From Chitinophagaceae bacterium (lineage in GTDB: Bacteria > Bacteroidota > Bacteroidia > Chitinophagales > Chitinophagaceae), in NCBI GenBank assembly GCA_017307735.1, contig JAFKGR010000015.1, positions 1-64,000 of the forward strand: DNA of 64,000 nt, read 5' to 3'. Positions 18,891 through 28,258 of this stretch are shown here, one piece after another. The position numbers were made by a program, and so were the translations under genes. The notes under the pieces are model-generated. The model saw only the letters and a program-made list of their open reading frames with translations. It made no database searches and was not told the DNA's origin. Within the stretch, counting starts at the first letter, position 1. Every line of letters starts with the position of its first letter.

Positions 18891-19565
18891 ATGAAAAAAG
18901 TACTTCTTGCTGTTTTTACCTGTATGATCGGTTTTACTGTTTTGGCACAATCTCCCAAACTTCCGCCTCTGTTTAATAAAGACAGCGCACTCCGTGCTGC
19001 AATTCATAAGGATTCAGTAAAAATAGAAACCCGGTACGCCAACATCGTGCGATGGAGAAACTTAGTGCAGACTGCAGAATATCCGGCAATTAAAGGATTC
19101 AGATCTACCGGGGTCTTTCCGGTTAAAGATATTTCTGAATTCCCGGATACGAATATGAAATATAAACTCCTGTATGAATCGCATCAAAAAAACCCTGATT
19201 CACTAATGGATAAACCAGATGAAAATCTCCTGTCAGTTGCTCATATCATCAACATGCATGTAGCCGCCGGTGTTCCCCTGAAAAATATTTCTGTGGTTAT
19301 TGTAACCCACGGGCCGGGCAATGCGGCTATTTTATCAAATGCGGTCTATCATAAAAAGTATGGAACGAATAATCCCAACCTGAAACTGATTGGTGATTTG
19401 GAAAATATGGGTGCACGGTTTATAGTCTGCGGGCAGTCAATGGATTTTGGAGGGCTTACAAAAAGCGACATACTTCCGGTGGTTCACATAGCCTTTTCGG
19501 CACAAACTACTTTCACCACTTACCAGTTGAAAGGATATGTTTTGAAGACGCTGGATAATAAGTAA
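18891..19565 (+). CDS. Exported DsrE/TusD-like protein
   Basis: A 224-residue protein with a signal peptide (MKKVLLAVFTCMIGFTVLAQ) and a DsrE-like alpha/beta domain in the C-terminal 120 residues (VVIVTHGPGNAAILSNAVYH, then GARFIVCGQSMDF with a single conserved cysteine). DsrE-fold proteins carry sulfane sulfur on such a cysteine in the cytoplasm; export with a signal peptide is a recognised variant in Bacteroidota. It lies 40 bp after the tsdA-like gene in the same direction, so the two probably form an operon handling sulfur compounds in the periplasm (inference). Confidence 0.82.
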   Translation: MKKVLLAVFTCMIGFTVLAQSPKLPPLFNKDSALRAAIHKDSVKIETRYANIVRWRNLVQTAEYPAIKGFRSTGVFPVKDISEFPDTNMKYKLLYESHQKNPDSLMDKPDENLLSVAHIINMHVAAGVPLKNISVVIVTHGPGNAAILSNAVYHKKYGTNNPNLKLIGDLENMGARFIVCGQSMDFGGLTKSDILPVVHIAFSAQTTFTTYQLKGYVLKTLDNK

Positions 19566-19593
19566 TAGGTCAATAGACAAACTTGCGTCCGCT

Positions 19594-20727
19594 CTACAAC
19601 CAATCCTCATAATTGTCGCGGGATATAACATCAAAGGAAGCATCCGGATAGAAATTTGAAAAAGCAGGGGGAACTTTTACTTTATTCTGTCCGGAATATT
19701 TTATCTCGTAAGCATGTAGTGTTCCATTGTCATTTTCAATCAGGTCTATTTCCTGCTGGTTGTAATTTCTCCAAAAGTAGTGCTGCACATTCTTTCTTTC
19801 ATAGGAATTCTTTTTAATTCTTTCCGCAATAAGATAATTTTCCCACAACATTCCAATATCATTCCTGAGGGTTATCAACCTGAAATCATTGATGATGGCG
19901 TTTCTAATTCCGTTATCAAAAAAATACCATTTGGATGATTTGGTTACCTCCTTGCGTTGATTGGTACTATAAGCTTCCAACTTATAAATGATAAAAACTT
20001 TTGTCAGGAGGTCAAGGTATTTTTCCACCGTATTTTTGCTGATGCCAAGCTGTTTGGATAATTCATTATAAGATACTTCCATTCCACACTGATAGGCAAT
20101 AAGTCTCAATAATTTGTATAATTTATCTGACTGTTGAATCCCCTCAAATGCAAGAATGTCTTTTAGCAAATACGACTGTATCAGGTTTTTCAAATATCTT
20201 GATTTTTCAGATAGATCAGAAAGCTGGTATAACTCCGGGTAGCTGCCAAAAATAAGTCTATCTTCCAGATTTTGTCTTATCTCAAGCGCGTTCTCTACCC
20301 CTGCAATTTCTGTATAAGAAAGTGGATAGAGATTAAATAGTTCGGAGCGGCCGGTTAAAGGCTCTCCTGCCTTATTTGCCAGGTCAAAAGAAGATGAACC
20401 GGTAGCAATGATGGTTAGTTTGGGAATATTATCAATCATCAATTTTAAGATACTTCCGATCTCTGAAACTACCTGAGCTTCATCAATTATCACCAGCGTG
20501 GTTTCTCCAAATATTCGTTTATAATTGGCTACAGTCCGAAGCGCTAATATTTCCCGAACGTCAAAATCTTCTGCATTGAGCATTAAAGATTTACCGGCAA
20601 AATTATCTTTTATACTTTTTATCAATACCGTTTTCCCTACTCTTCTTGTTCCCATTATCAATATGACCTTATTCTTACCTATCAGGCCTTTCACATGTTC
20701 TTCAATCTGGCGTTTGATAATTTTCAT
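19594..20727 (-). CDS. AAA-type ATPase with DUF4143 domain
   Basis: A 377-residue ATP-binding protein. Walker A is GTRRVGKT near the N-terminus, Walker B is LVIIDEAQ, and the sensor-like ATGSSSFDLA follows. The C-terminal half is the DUF4143 region with a winged-helix segment (YNELSKQLGISKNTVEKYLD) and a nuclease-like end (EIDLIENDNGTLHAYEIKYS). Such ATPases are common and often transferred between lineages; their role is unknown. The gene converges on the DsrE-like gene (28 bp between ends) and stands alone. The ATG at 20727 is unambiguous. The EID...EIK arrangement recalls PD-(D/E)XK nucleases, a tentative reading. Confidence 0.88.
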   Translation of the reverse strand: MKIIKRQIEEHVKGLIGKNKVILIMGTRRVGKTVLIKSIKDNFAGKSLMLNAEDFDVREILALRTVANYKRIFGETTLVIIDEAQVVSEIGSILKLMIDNIPKLTIIATGSSSFDLANKAGEPLTGRSELFNLYPLSYTEIAGVENALEIRQNLEDRLIFGSYPELYQLSDLSEKSRYLKNLIQSYLLKDILAFEGIQQSDKLYKLLRLIAYQCGMEVSYNELSKQLGISKNTVEKYLDLLTKVFIIYKLEAYSTNQRKEVTKSSKWYFFDNGIRNAIINDFRLITLRNDIGMLWENYLIAERIKKNSYERKNVQHYFWRNYNQQEIDLIENDNGTLHAYEIKYSGQNKVKVPPAFSNFYPDASFDVISRDNYEDWL

Positions 20728-20874
20728 GAATTTATTATTAAAGCATTGACTATATCACTTATAAATCTGTCACTGTATTGACAAAATTACTAATACCCTT
20801 TATTATTTTGGATTTATAAAAAAATTCTTTGCCGCCAGGTCGATAAGGCACGAAGCCTCACCTTTTTTTAAAAT

Positions 20875-20940
20875 GCGCTAAAATTTCCATTTTTTGCGCT
20901 AAAATTACTATCACCGCCCCCTCCTCCAAGTGTAAATTTG
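20875..20940 (+). promoter_or_regulatory. Promoter D with 21-bp direct repeat
   Basis: Here the direct repeat is perfect: GCGCTAAAATT at 20875 and again at 20896, 21 bp apart. The second half-site continues TTACTATCAC (20905), and a perfect -7 box TAAATTTG (20933-20940) begins exactly 28 bp after it. The secreted small protein gene starts 40 bp downstream. Confidence 0.68.
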
Positions 20941-20980
20941 GTTCGTCATTCACAATCTTATTTATCTAATCAAATTAAAA

Positions 20981-21427
20981 ATGAAAAGATCAATTTCTCT
21001 CGCAATTATTTGTATATCATCCTTTTTATTCTTTGGCCAAAATGTAAATGCACAATCTGAAAAACCTTATTCAGATGGACCAGTCTGGAGAGTGCAATTT
21101 ATTCAGACCAAACCCGGAATGGGAGAAACCTATTTAAAAGACCTGAGTATTCATTGGGTAAAACTTGCCAAAGCCGCCAAAGAGCAGGGTCTCATTATGG
21201 ATTACAAGGTGCTTTCTGCAGATCCGGCTTCCAAAACGAGCTGGGATTTAATGACCATGACAGAGGTCAAAAATTATGCAGCACTTGATGGGTTGGGTGA
21301 TAAAATGGATGCCCTGGCAAAAAAAGTTTTTGGTTCTGAAAGCGTGCAGCTACAGTCTGCCATATCCAGAAATGATATGCGCGATTTGTTGGGCAGCAGA
21401 CTGGCTCAGGAATTGATTTTTAAATAA
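20981..21427 (+). CDS. Exported small protein, possibly dimeric alpha/beta-barrel
   Basis: A 148-residue protein with a signal peptide ending NVNAQ. I do not recognise the family. The mature part starts with a beta strand (PVWRVQFIQTKPGMGETYLK) followed by a long helix (WVKLAKAAKEQGL) and another strand-turn unit (DYKVLSADPASKTSWDLMTM). This order recalls the ferredoxin-like NIPSNAP/monooxygenase-type barrels. The exported protein at 31015 has loosely similar features. It is controlled by promoter D and appears to be monocistronic. Confidence 0.75.
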   Translation: MKRSISLAIICISSFLFFGQNVNAQSEKPYSDGPVWRVQFIQTKPGMGETYLKDLSIHWVKLAKAAKEQGLIMDYKVLSADPASKTSWDLMTMTEVKNYAALDGLGDKMDALAKKVFGSESVQLQSAISRNDMRDLLGSRLAQELIFK

Positions 21428-21686
21428 CGAATTAATTAGTTGTTTAAGTTTTTAGTACTTCTCATGTTGATATACGAGGGGGTATTCTTATCCCCTCATC
21501 TTTTAAATTATCACTTGTGATAAATACCGGCCGGATATGGAATACGATCCAGACTACATAATTTTTTTGCATGATTTATGTGGTAGGTTTCCCGTTCTGC
21601 AATTGTCCTTTTAATAAAAAACAGGATTCACCTTACAAATCCAAAAGGAAGGAAAACAGAAAATATTGACCTTAAATCTAAATAAA

Positions 21687-24600
21687 ATGAAGCACAACAT
21701 TTTAAAGCCAACTCAACTTTTGCTTGCCATTTTTTTTCTTGCAGGAGTTCTTTTTGTTCACGAAGGTTCTTTTGCAGGCAATGGAGATCCGCTTCTGTTG
21801 CTACAAAATCCTTCTATGTCAAAGACTCAGATCGTATTTGAATATGGAGGCCAAATCTGGGAGGTGCCGCGCAGTGGCGGAGAGGCTCACATCCTGGCCA
21901 GCGGAATGGATGTGGAATCTATGCCATTCTTTTCGCCTGATGGATCAATGGTTGCCTTTAGTGGTACCTACGATAAAAACACAGATATATATGTGATACC
22001 TGCCAGTGGTGGACAACCGCAAAGGCTTACCTGGCATCCCTATCCGGATATCGTATCAGGCTGGTCGCCTGACGGAAAAAATATTCTGTTCCGCTCTCAT
22101 CGGTATTCCTATTCCGATCCAAACCAGCTTTACACCGTTTCACCATCGGGAGGGTTCCCGCAGCAACTTCCGCTGAATATGGCAGAAGACGGAAGTTATT
22201 CACCCGATGGTTCACAAATTGCTTTTGTTCCCAACTTTCAGTGGGAGCCATTCTGGAAAGGTTATAAAGGTGGCCAGCATACACAAATATGGATAGCGCG
22301 GCTTTCGGATTCGCACACGACCCGCATTCCGGATCTCAATTCCAATGAAGACAATCCGATGTGGATCGGAAACAAAATATATTTTCTTTCCGATCGCGAT
22401 GGCCCGATTACCTTATTTAGTTATGATGTCGCCAGCAAACTGGTCACCAGGGTTATCAACAATACAGGCTTTGATATTACCTCAGCATCGGCAGGGCCCG
22501 GAGGAATTATTTATTCTCAATTTGGCCAAATATTTATTTATGATTTATCCACTGGAAAATCCAATCCGGTATCCATTTCAGTCAACGGAGATTTGCCGCA
22601 GCGCCGTTCCTATTTTCAGGATGCTTCTAAGGAGACCGGGGACGCTGATATTTCGCCAAATGGCGTGGGTGCAGTGTTTGAGGCACATGGCGATATTATT
22701 ACCGTACCCGTCAAAGAGGGCAGCCTGATCAATCTGACACATAGCCCCGGTTCAATGGAACGCGTGCCCGCGTGGTCGCCGGATGGAAAATCAATCGCTT
22801 ATTTTTCTGACAAAGACGGTGAATATGATCTTTTCATTGAACCTCAGGAAGGAGGTGATGCCGTCAAAATTAAACTGGGCCAGAATGATGCTTACTATTA
22901 TAATTTGGAATGGTCGCCGGACAGTAAAAAAGTTTCTTTCACCGATCAGAAAAATAATTTATGGTATGTGAATATCAATGGGGCTAAACCATCTCCGGTA
23001 AAAATTGCAACCAACAGTTTTGACCATTCTTTCAATGCAAGCTGGTCGCCCGATAGCCGGTGGATTGCCTATATAGAATCATTGCCCAATTTTATGGGAG
23101 GTGTATCCATCTATTCTTTGACCGATAGAAAAATTCATCAGGTTACCCACGGCATGAGCGATTGCAACTCTCCTGTATTTGATGCCAATGGCAAATATTT
23201 GTATTTTCTGGCAAGCACCAATTCGGGTCCTGGAATGGACTTTGATCTTTCATCTTATGCACGACCTGTCACAAGCCATGTGTATGCATTAACACTTGAA
23301 GATACCGTTGCATCCCCGTTGGCCCCTGAGAAAGGATTAGAAGAAACAAAACCGGCTTCTCAGGATTCATCGGCAGCAAAAGCCAAAGAAAAAAAATCTG
23401 TTGAAGTCAGTATCGATTTTGATGGTATCGGCAACCGGATCATCACGCTTCCCATTGAGCCGGACAATTACGTGGGTTTGACACCCGGGCCGACAGGAAT
23501 ATTGTATCTGGCAAAAGAACCGATTGTAGTACTCCCGTTGCTCGGTAGAAAATCAGATCAGGGATTCACGATTGACAGGTTCTCACTTAAGGATAAAAAA
23601 ACAGAAACAATCCGGCAATTGATTACTTCATTCAGTTTGGCAGCCAATAAAAAAAAGATTTTGTACAAGCAGGGAGATAGCTGGTTCATCGCCGATACGT
23701 CAGCCAAGGCACAACCGCAGCAATTGAATATGAAGGATATGAGAGTGTATGTAAATCCGCACGAACAGTGGGATCAAATGTATCATGAGGCATGGCGGAT
23801 TCAAAGAGCATTCTTTTATAATCCCATTTTTGACGAACTGGATATTGATGCCGCTGAAAAATTGTTTGCGCATTACCTTCCCGGCATTGCCAGCAGGGAT
23901 GAGCTGACTTTTCTGTTTGAAGAAATGCTAAGTTACATAGCCGTGGGCCACATGTTTATCAGAGGTGGCTACACACCTAAAATGGATGAAATCCATGTCG
24001 GATTGTTGGGTGCGGATTATAAAATAGAAAACGGACGTTACAGAATCTCCCGCATTTTCACTGCAGGCAAATGGAACCCTGAATTATATGCACCGCTTGC
24101 CCAACCGGGACTTAAGGTGAAGACGGGCGATTATCTTTTGGCGGTTAACGGGCAGCCAATTGATGGCAATGAAAGTATTTATAGATATTTTGAAAATCTG
24201 GCTAATCAAACCGTAACCCTGACCGTTGGACCTAACCCCGGGATGCAGGGATCGCACGACATAACGGTGAAGACCGTTCCAAGTGAAAATGCGTTGCGCA
24301 ACACCGCATGGATTGATCACAATATGGAATTGGTAAATAAAATGTCGGGAGGTAAATTGGCTTATATCTATTTACCCAACACCACGTGGGAAGGATTTGC
24401 AAGTTTCAACCGGTATTTCTTTTCACAGGTTGATAAGCAGGGAGCCGTAGTGGATGAGCGTTTCAATCATGGCGGATCTCTTTCTGATTATACCGTGATG
24501 CATTTGATCCGTCAACCGAAATCTTTTTATGTGCAACGTTGGGGCAAGCAAACCACCACCACCGTACCACAAATGATTATACCCGGGCCTAAGGTTTTAG

Positions 24601-24992
24601 TTATTAATCAATTTTCAGGTTCCGGCGGAGATGCACTGCCCTGGTATTTCAGGATGGAAAAAGCCGGCACCATTGTGGGCGTTCGTACCTGGGGCGGGCT
24701 CGTAGGGATCGGTGGTTACCCTTCTTTGATGGATGGCGGATCTGTCACGGCGCCTCGTATGGCCCTGGAAGCGCTGGATGGTACTTTTCCTGTAGAAAAT
24801 CATGGAATTGCTCCGGACGTTGAAGTATGGCAGGATCCGGAACTGATGAGGCAGGGGCGAGACCCTCAATTGGAAAAATCGGTGGAAATTGCCATGCAGC
24901 AACTGAAAGAAAATCCACCCAAAAAATATGAACAAGCACCATGGAATAATTATCATCCGGTGCTGCCACCGCTTCCGAAGACCAACAATTAA
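21687..24992 (+). CDS. Tricorn-type protease, exported
   Basis: A 1101-residue relative of the tricorn protease with a signal peptide (ILKPTQLLLAIFFLAGVLFV). The N-terminal two-thirds are WD40/TolB-like propeller blades (repeated SPDG and SPDSR turns). Then come a core domain with the catalytic histidine H700 (YHEAWRIQ), a PDZ-like segment (LKVKTGDYLLAVNGQPI), and the second core domain with nucleophile S979 (FSGSGGDALP). Archaeal tricorn works in the cytosol downstream of the proteasome; the Bacteroidota versions are exported and probably cut peptides in the periplasm. The ATG at 21687 is preferred over TTG 21666. A 259-bp gap without genes precedes it. Substrate unknown. Confidence 0.92.
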   Translation: MKHNILKPTQLLLAIFFLAGVLFVHEGSFAGNGDPLLLLQNPSMSKTQIVFEYGGQIWEVPRSGGEAHILASGMDVESMPFFSPDGSMVAFSGTYDKNTDIYVIPASGGQPQRLTWHPYPDIVSGWSPDGKNILFRSHRYSYSDPNQLYTVSPSGGFPQQLPLNMAEDGSYSPDGSQIAFVPNFQWEPFWKGYKGGQHTQIWIARLSDSHTTRIPDLNSNEDNPMWIGNKIYFLSDRDGPITLFSYDVASKLVTRVINNTGFDITSASAGPGGIIYSQFGQIFIYDLSTGKSNPVSISVNGDLPQRRSYFQDASKETGDADISPNGVGAVFEAHGDIITVPVKEGSLINLTHSPGSMERVPAWSPDGKSIAYFSDKDGEYDLFIEPQEGGDAVKIKLGQNDAYYYNLEWSPDSKKVSFTDQKNNLWYVNINGAKPSPVKIATNSFDHSFNASWSPDSRWIAYIESLPNFMGGVSIYSLTDRKIHQVTHGMSDCNSPVFDANGKYLYFLASTNSGPGMDFDLSSYARPVTSHVYALTLEDTVASPLAPEKGLEETKPASQDSSAAKAKEKKSVEVSIDFDGIGNRIITLPIEPDNYVGLTPGPTGILYLAKEPIVVLPLLGRKSDQGFTIDRFSLKDKKTETIRQLITSFSLAANKKKILYKQGDSWFIADTSAKAQPQQLNMKDMRVYVNPHEQWDQMYHEAWRIQRAFFYNPIFDELDIDAAEKLFAHYLPGIASRDELTFLFEEMLSYIAVGHMFIRGGYTPKMDEIHVGLLGADYKIENGRYRISRIFTAGKWNPELYAPLAQPGLKVKTGDYLLAVNGQPIDGNESIYRYFENLANQTVTLTVGPNPGMQGSHDITVKTVPSENALRNTAWIDHNMELVNKMSGGKLAYIYLPNTTWEGFASFNRYFFSQVDKQGAVVDERFNHGGSLSDYTVMHLIRQPKSFYVQRWGKQTTTTVPQMIIPGPKVLVINQFSGSGGDALPWYFRMEKAGTIVGVRTWGGLVGIGGYPSLMDGGSVTAPRMALEALDGTFPVENHGIAPDVEVWQDPELMRQGRDPQLEKSVEIAMQQLKENPPKKYEQAPWNNYHPVLPPLPKTNN

Positions 24993-25519
24993 GTAATAAG
25001 AATTAAGAATGAAAAATTAAGAATTTTGAACTATAAAATCGGATAGTAAAAGAAGTGAAGGGGCATTCAACATTTTTCCGGGTTGATGTCCCTTCTCTTT
25101 AAATTGGTGTTTATAAAAAATATCAGACCAACATTTGCAAGGATTTGTACTCTGCCCTATTTGGAAAACTGCCTTTATTTTTCTCATCTGATCTCTTAAT
25201 TATTTGAGAAAAATTGCCATTTCCTGTTGCAATAAATTTTTTAGAAAATTTTCAATACAACCAGTTGTTGCCAATTCTGCTAACAACTTTTTTTCCTTTA
25301 AACCCTGGTGTTTGCTGAAAACCATTTGGCGGAAACATCAGTGGTATCAGCCATTTTACAATTCAATTTCACCTCTGCAAAAAAATAAATGTTATGTCTT
25401 TGTAACCAAATGAAATCTCACCGGCTCTAAACTTTCATTGGATATTTTATCCGGAATTGAATTTAGCACCAGAGAAGGATTGGCGCTATTTCGCAATAAA
25501 AAATAAAAACAAAAAGCTC
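24993..25519. other. 527-bp intergenic region, A/T-rich
   Basis: It starts with a simple AT-rich repeat (AAGAATTAAGAATG), the same kind of sequence found in frame in kinase linkers. An open frame at 25204-25413 is cysteine- and lysine-rich with no recognisable motif and is not called. The stretch before the next gene includes a possible -7-like TTATGTCTTTG near 25391. Nothing else stands out. Confidence 0.4.
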
Positions 25520-26779
25520 ATGAAAAAAAATGTTTTGATTCCAACGCTGCTACTATTTGCCGTGTTCAGTATTTTTAGTTGTAATAAAAGAGATACCGGT
25601 CAGTTACCTCCCGGCAAGGGCAATTTAAATTTGCCTCCATTGGATCCGGCATTGGTTCAGCAAGGCCAGCAGGTATTCCGCTTTGAAACTTTTGGGGATG
25701 AATCTTTTTGGACAGATGTGTTGCACATGAACCAGGTTATTGAATCCGGCGTAAGTCCCAAAACAGCTCTGGCTGTGGGTTTGAAAGTGGATGCGGCTGC
25801 TTTGCCTCCCGCTGTTGTTGATGCTATTTCAAAGGGGCAGGTTGATTTAGATGATCCTCAAACTACGCTTGCCTTATTACAATTAAACGCTGTGGTCGGG
25901 ATCAAAGGCCAGGTGAGCCAGAATCAGGATGGTACCTTAAAGTTGGATAGAGTGGGGATTACCTGCGCATTGTGCCATTCAACGGTTGATAACTCTTTCG
26001 CTCCTGGTATAGGAAATCGGTTGGATGCATACCCTAACAGAGATCTGAATCCGGGTTTGATTATCTCCTTGTCTCCTGCTTTAGATGCAACTACAAAAGC
26101 CATTTATGCTTCCTGGGGGCCTGGCATGTATGACCCGAGATTCAATCATGACGGGCTGAGCAATCCTGTTGTCATTCCACCGGCTTTTGGTTTATACGGA
26201 CTTCCGAAAGCTATTTTTACAGGTGATGGAGATGTACAACATGAACCCGCCGGACCAGTGGCTTATTGGAACAGGTATGTAGCCGTTACCCAAATGCATG
26301 GTCATGGTTATTTTGCTGATGCGCGCCTTGATAATTGGGTGGTTGATCACAGAGAAAATGATGATTTGGTGACAGATAAACTTCCGGCCTTGCAGGCATA
26401 TCAATATTCCATCTCAGCACCGGCTGCTCCGGCTGGCTCTTTTGACCCCTCTGCTGCTGCGAGAGGAATGGTGCTCTTTGCCGGAAAAGCACAGTGTGCA
26501 ACTTGTCATTCAGGGCCTTTGTTTACGGATGTTATTGACGGTGGAAAATTACATCCACAAAGTGCGTCTGTGGCTTTGGATAAAGATTATGTAAAACGGT
26601 CGGCTACCAAACTATGGCGGGTTACGCCATTGAAAGGTATCTGGCAGCATCCACCTTATTTTCATGATGGTTCTGCAAAGACTCTGGCAGATGTTGTGGC
26701 AAGGTACGATCAGGAGAGAGGCCTTAAATTAAGTACTTCAGAAAAAGCGGACCTTACCGAATATCTGAAATCTCTCTAA
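25520..26779 (+). CDS. MauG/cytochrome c peroxidase-like dihaem lipoprotein
   Basis: A 420-residue exported dihaem protein of the MauG / bacterial cytochrome c peroxidase superfamily. The ATG at 25520 is preferred; it starts a lipoprotein signal (VFSIFSC, cysteine 22). Haem sites are CALCH (149-153) and CATCH (326-330). The C-terminal pattern YVKRSATKLWRVTPLKGIWQ, HPPYFHDGSAKTLADVVARY is typical of the family. In such enzymes one haem takes or gives electrons while the other reacts with peroxide or modifies a partner protein; no partner gene is adjacent. It has its own terminator, so it appears to be a single transcription unit. Confidence 0.88.
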   Translation: MKKNVLIPTLLLFAVFSIFSCNKRDTGQLPPGKGNLNLPPLDPALVQQGQQVFRFETFGDESFWTDVLHMNQVIESGVSPKTALAVGLKVDAAALPPAVVDAISKGQVDLDDPQTTLALLQLNAVVGIKGQVSQNQDGTLKLDRVGITCALCHSTVDNSFAPGIGNRLDAYPNRDLNPGLIISLSPALDATTKAIYASWGPGMYDPRFNHDGLSNPVVIPPAFGLYGLPKAIFTGDGDVQHEPAGPVAYWNRYVAVTQMHGHGYFADARLDNWVVDHRENDDLVTDKLPALQAYQYSISAPAAPAGSFDPSAAARGMVLFAGKAQCATCHSGPLFTDVIDGGKLHPQSASVALDKDYVKRSATKLWRVTPLKGIWQHPPYFHDGSAKTLADVVARYDQERGLKLSTSEKADLTEYLKSL

Positions 26780-26825
26780 GGCCTGGTGTGTAAATCGTAA
26801 TCTGTCAGAGATATTGGTTTTTGAG

Positions 26826-26881
26826 GCATCTCTCGTGAGGAACGGATCGCAGGAAACGAACCTTTCGGGAGATGCTTTTTT
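26826..26881 (+). terminator. Rho-independent terminator after the MauG-like gene
   Basis: Stem GCATCTCTCG (26826-26835) pairs with CGGGAGATGC (26866-26875, one T-G pair), followed by six T residues. It is about 45 bases past the stop codon. Confidence 0.85.
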
Positions 26882-27468
26882 ATATTAAATCCTGCGCTGA
26901 TAATGTATTCCGTTTGGTGAGAACTAACAGCAAATGAAAACTGTGTATCAATGGTTATAAACTAAATTTTTCTTCCGGCACAGGAGATGATAATCAAATT
27001 TTTATAGAGAAAAGGGAAACAAGAGACGAAGAGCGGTTTTCCAAAGGTTTTAGTTCACCTGATATTTATTTTTCGCCTGATTTTTATGAACGATTTACTG
27101 AACCCATTTCCATTATTTTGATTGTACGGGCGAAATGGCAGAAGATTAATCTTTTGCCATTTTCATATCGGCTGAATAGGAAGATTTGTCTTAATGAAAC
27201 CTGTTCAAACCTTGCGTAACACTTATGAATAAAGGACTTTAGAATCTTCAATGCGGAAAAATAATTATTCGTTTTCCGTGTAATTTATCTACTTTTAATC
27301 TCGTTTTCTTAAAGTATTTTTTGCCTTTCTGAAGAATCTTTGCCAGAAATTTTTCAAAAGAATCAAAAAAGGATTACCCCTGAAATATCCTGCCTTAACC
27401 TGTGAAAAAAATCTGGACTGAAAAAACCACCTGATATCCTGTTATACTCATTTTCATTTTGGATCCAA
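26882..27468. other. 587-bp intergenic region
   Basis: No convincing gene lies here. A short direct repeat (CCTGATATTTAT at 27058 and CCTGATTTTTAT at 27076, spaced 18 bp) is visible. The final 150 bp are T-rich and presumably hold the promoter of the LytTR regulator, but no clear TAnnTTTG box could be fixed. Confidence 0.35.
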
Positions 27469-28215
27469 ATGGGAGACCCAATAAAAATTTTGGTAGTAGA
27501 AGATGAAATGATCATCGCTGCAAAAATATCTTTACAGCTTTCCGAGTCGGGCTATGAAGTTGACGAGATTTTGGCCCGTGGCGAAGATGCGGTCATTCAT
27601 GCAGGTTCGCACGATATAGATCTCGTTTTACTCGATATAAATCTGAAGGGTGAAATTGACGGGATAGAAGCAGCCAGCCAGATTCGAAGTTTTTCAAATG
27701 TGCCGGTTATATTTCTTACGGGAAGTAATGATGATGCTACTTTCAACCGTGCAAAATTTATCCGTCCAGCCGGATTTATATCCAAGCCTTTTAAACAACT
27801 GGATTTGCAAAGAGCCATTGAATTGGCAATATGCAGAATGACCGAAAATTGCGTTGAATCGCAATTCACTCCACAAAATGGAGAAGTGCAACAACTCATT
27901 CTGGATGACCGCATTTTTGTAAAATGCAAGGACAGAATGATCAAGATTCTGCTGTCTGATGTTTTATACATTGAAGCAGATAGAAATTATAGCAGGATTT
28001 TTACGATGAAAAAAGAATTTCTGCTTGCCATTACCCTGAAAATAATGGAGGGAAAACTTCCGGAAAATATTTTCGTAAGGATCCATCGATCCTATGTGAT
28101 CAACCTGACCCATGTGGAGGAAGTTGGCGACAGCTATGTGGTGATTGCGGGTAAACCGATCCCCATGAGTGCGGGCTTAAAGGAAAATCTACTCCAACGA
28201 ATTCAAACTTTTTAA
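27469..28215 (+). CDS. LytTR-family response regulator
   Basis: A 248-residue regulator. The receiver domain occupies about 5-120, with phosphoacceptor D56 (LLDINLKG) and the conserved lysine in ISKPF. A LytTR DNA-binding domain covers about 145-245 (LLSDVLYIEADRNYSRI, FVRIHRSYVINLTHV). LytTR regulators typically bind two direct repeats about two helical turns apart. The kinase gene follows after 43 bp, so the pair forms one two-component system. It is the only LytTR protein in the window and is therefore a candidate, by inference, for the shared 21-bp-repeat promoters. Confidence 0.95.
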   Translation: MGDPIKILVVEDEMIIAAKISLQLSESGYEVDEILARGEDAVIHAGSHDIDLVLLDINLKGEIDGIEAASQIRSFSNVPVIFLTGSNDDATFNRAKFIRPAGFISKPFKQLDLQRAIELAICRMTENCVESQFTPQNGEVQQLILDDRIFVKCKDRMIKILLSDVLYIEADRNYSRIFTMKKEFLLAITLKIMEGKLPENIFVRIHRSYVINLTHVEEVGDSYVVIAGKPIPMSAGLKENLLQRIQTF

Positions 28216-28258
28216 TTGATGAGAATGTCTATTTATTTTCTTGTGTAATTGCAATCAG

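Noticed and set aside
25204..25413. 69-codon open frame
   Set aside because: No recognisable motif, no start context, cysteine- and lysine-rich like random AT-rich sequence.
27058..27090. Fifth member of the direct-repeat promoter family
   Set aside because: CCTGATATTTAT and CCTGATTTTTAT are 18 bp apart, not 21, and no -7 box lies 28 bp downstream.
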